31,630 bases of DNA from Blattamonas nauphoetae (Eukaryota > Preaxostyla > Oxymonadida): contig JARBJD010000581.1 in NCBI GenBank assembly GCA_033064195.1, positions 1 to 31,630 on the forward strand, given 5' to 3'. Under the pieces are notes generated by a model, which was given only the letters and a program-made list of their open reading frames with translations, was not told the DNA's origin and did not search any database. Positions 30,041-31,630 of this stretch are shown piece after piece. A program made the position numbers and the translations under genes. Every line of letters begins with the position of its first letter. Within the stretch, counting starts at the first letter, position 1.

Positions 30041-30365
30041 AGTCAGAATGGGAAAGGAAGCAAGAAGCTGAACGAGAAGCAGCGGAGAGAAACAACGAAA
30101 GATCAGAGAGGATTTGGAGCGAGAGAGACAACGAGCAGCTCAGAAAGACTCAGCGACGATCGAGACAGGATCGAGTGTGTCAAGTGCGTTTGCTCGCTGG
30201 GGCATTGGGAAGATGATCGACACTGGAGTTGGATCTCGTCCAGTCGGTCCCCAACTGACATCATCGTCATCTCGAGGCAACTTCTCTCAGAAACGAGAAG
30301 AAGACGAACGAAAGAAAAGGAAGAAGAAGAACAAAGAAAGAAGGAAGAAGCAAAACGTCAAAAAG
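30041..30365 (+). repeat. Internal gene duplication, copy 1
   Basis: Matches 30764-31085 over about 320 bp, from the agtcaga-tggga start through the SSVSSAFARWGIGKMID island to the EEDERKK coil. This copy lacks one A relative to copy 2 (gcggagagaa versus gcggaagagaa), which breaks its frame. Confidence 0.85.
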
Positions 30366-30763
30366 AGGAAGCAGACCGGAGACAAAAAGAGATCGATGAG
30401 GAGCGCATGCGAGCCGACATGCTCAATCGGGAAAGAGAGGCTGAAGAGGAAAGAAGAATCCCACAGGAGAAGGACGATCAAGACCGCGAAGAGAAGGAGC
30501 GTTTGAGACGGAAAGAGGATGAGAATCGGCGAGAACAGGAAAGACGGGAGGAGAGAGCGGAATGAGAGGATGGAAGAGGAAAGGAGGAAAGAGGAGAAGA
30601 GGAGGAAGATGAGGGAGAGAGAAAAGGAGAGAATCAAACGAGAAGTTCAGGAGACGCTTCGGAAGGAGAAGGAAGCGGAAGAACGAAGGAAGAAAGAGGA
30701 ACAACAAAAGGAGGAGGAGAGAGAAAGGAGGCCGAACGAAACGTCAAGCTGAAAGTCAGAAAA

Positions 30764-31085
30764 AGTCAGAGTGGGAGAGGAAGCAAAATGCTGAGAGAGA
30801 AGCAGCGGAAGAGAAGCAGCGAAAGATCAGAGAGGATTTGGAGCGAGAGAGGCAACGAGCAGCTCAGAAAGACTCAGCGACGATCGAGACCGGATCGAGT
30901 GTGTCCAGTGCATTTGCTCGCTGGGGCATTGGGAAGATGATCGACACGTCCAGTTCTCCAGCTCGCCCAGTTGGCCCGTCAACTTCAACTGGTGCGAGTT
31001 CACGCGGCAGCTTCTCTCAGAAACGAGAAGAAGACGAACGAAAGAAGAAAGAGGAAGAGGAACAACGAAGGAAGGAGGAAGAAGG
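30764..31085 (+). repeat. Internal gene duplication, copy 2
   Basis: The frame is intact here, from SEWERKQNAEREAAEEKQ through the conserved island to the stop at 31113. The Pro/Ser linker differs most from copy 1; the island and its flanks are best conserved, suggesting it is the functional part. Confidence 0.85.
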
Positions 31086-31113
31086 AAAGCGGCACTTCGA
31101 CAATGTGAACTAA

Positions 31114-31630
31114 ACCTCCTGGGAAACACCCACACCCTCACAAGATGATACTGAACCATCCGAGACTCCACTGACCCCTTTCCATTTTCATCGATGAATG
31201 CTCGGACCAGCCAGCGGGCGTGTGTGGCAGATCTGACAAGAATGACAAGACAGGAAGCAGCGAAAATGAAGAGGAGAGAGGGAGATGGGTCAATATTTTG
31301 ACATCATAGAAAGTTCGAGCACCCCCATCAAATCCTCCCTCTCGGCTTTCTTTTCGAATTTGTTGATTTCAACCCATTTGCTCTTTTTCACCTCAAATAA
31401 CTGATAAATAATTGTTTTCGGTCTATTCACACCAGTAGACCAGTCTGTTGTGTGTTTTACGAAAATATGGGTTGATCTTCATTTGGTCTGCTCCCTTCTT
31501 CAACCACATCTTCTCCTGCACTGGATGTGGTAGGAAGGGTGAATGTCTGCTTCACCACCAATAAAACTTCTTCTCTCCATTTCTCTCTCCTCTGTTCTCC
31601 TAACTTCGTACTCAATTGTAGCTTGGATGA
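31114..31630. other. Downstream non-coding flank
   Basis: No gene recognised. AATAAAA near 31560 and aataactgataaataa near 31396 are possible polyadenylation-type words, but far from the stop at 31113. Confidence 0.4.

Larger units (their letters stand above)
29518..31113 (+). pseudogene. Purine-rich coiled-coil protein gene with frame changes
   Basis: Nearly all codons are GAx, AAx, AGx or CGx, giving a trichohyalin-like Glu/Lys/Arg coil. It starts at ATG 29518 (MTEWERKQVTEREE) and ends at TAA 31111-31113 after KRHFDNVN. Two non-coil islands stand out: SATIETGSSVSSAFARWGIG and KMIDT at about 30160 and again at about 30885, each followed by Pro/Ser linkers and SFSQKREEDERKK or NFSQKREEDERKK. 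The frame changes several times (near 29800, 30085, 30310, 30560 and 30750). Comparing the two islands shows that at least one change is a single missing A near 30088. Function unknown; such coils are often cytoskeletal. Confidence 0.6.

Noticed and set aside
29468-30707. Minus-strand Ser/Leu/Phe-rich frames (up to 215 codons)
   Set aside because: They are antisense shadows of the purine-rich coiled-coil gene.

Overview
The window reads as eukaryotic protist DNA. It has intron-like GT-AG gaps of about 30 to 130 nt, large eukaryote-type genes, a [FeFe]-hydrogenase relic, a pogo-type DNA transposase and long minisatellites. The hydrogenase, the very large beta-helix/Ig-like repeat protein and the short pyrimidine-rich introns together suggest an anaerobic metamonad, most like an oxymonad/Preaxostyla genome such as Blattamonas. 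That placement is inference from gene content; no rRNA or other taxonomic marker is present.

Layout: 1-1888 is a CGATCG-bearing minisatellite. 1889-5647 is non-coding and holds a 116-bp inverted repeat pair and a possible small DNA element. 5648-6640 is a broken [FeFe]-hydrogenase gene that runs into an 18-bp repeat. 7282-7368 is a tRNA-like gene with A box, B box and oligo-T. About 7610-13985 (minus) is a 5'-truncated, damaged VPS13-like lipid-transfer protein gene. 14015-14150 is a 22-bp repeat abutting a pogo/Tigger-type transposase (14141-16082, minus). 16278-17690 is a 20-bp satellite with higher-order structure. 17773-18265 is a strongly foldable, GC-rich, RNA-like block, followed by seventeen copies of a 30-bp repeat (18325-18834). 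About 18900-24090 (minus) is a large, damaged surface-type protein gene with Ig/TIG-like and beta-helix modules. 25204-27031 (plus) is an intron-containing gene of unknown function. 27116-27252 is a 28-bp repeat. 29518-31113 (plus) is an almost pure purine coiled-coil gene with an internal 320-bp duplication.

Almost every recognisable gene is collinear with its family but interrupted by one-base frame changes and in-frame stops, while short unrelated minisatellites (18, 20, 22, 24, 28 and 30 bp) sit between the gene remnants. Two readings fit: a decaying, subtelomere-like gene graveyard, or real genes in an assembly with residual indel errors. The internal duplication at 30041-31085 shows directly that at least one break is a single missing base in an A-run. 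The genes do not form a pathway; their neighbourhood looks accidental.

The most novel-looking item is the structured block at 17773-18265. It has at least eight stems, two sequence-related hairpin modules that keep pairing while their stem sequences differ, and an H-type pseudoknot. It is followed 28 nt later by an ATG that opens into the 30-bp repeat.
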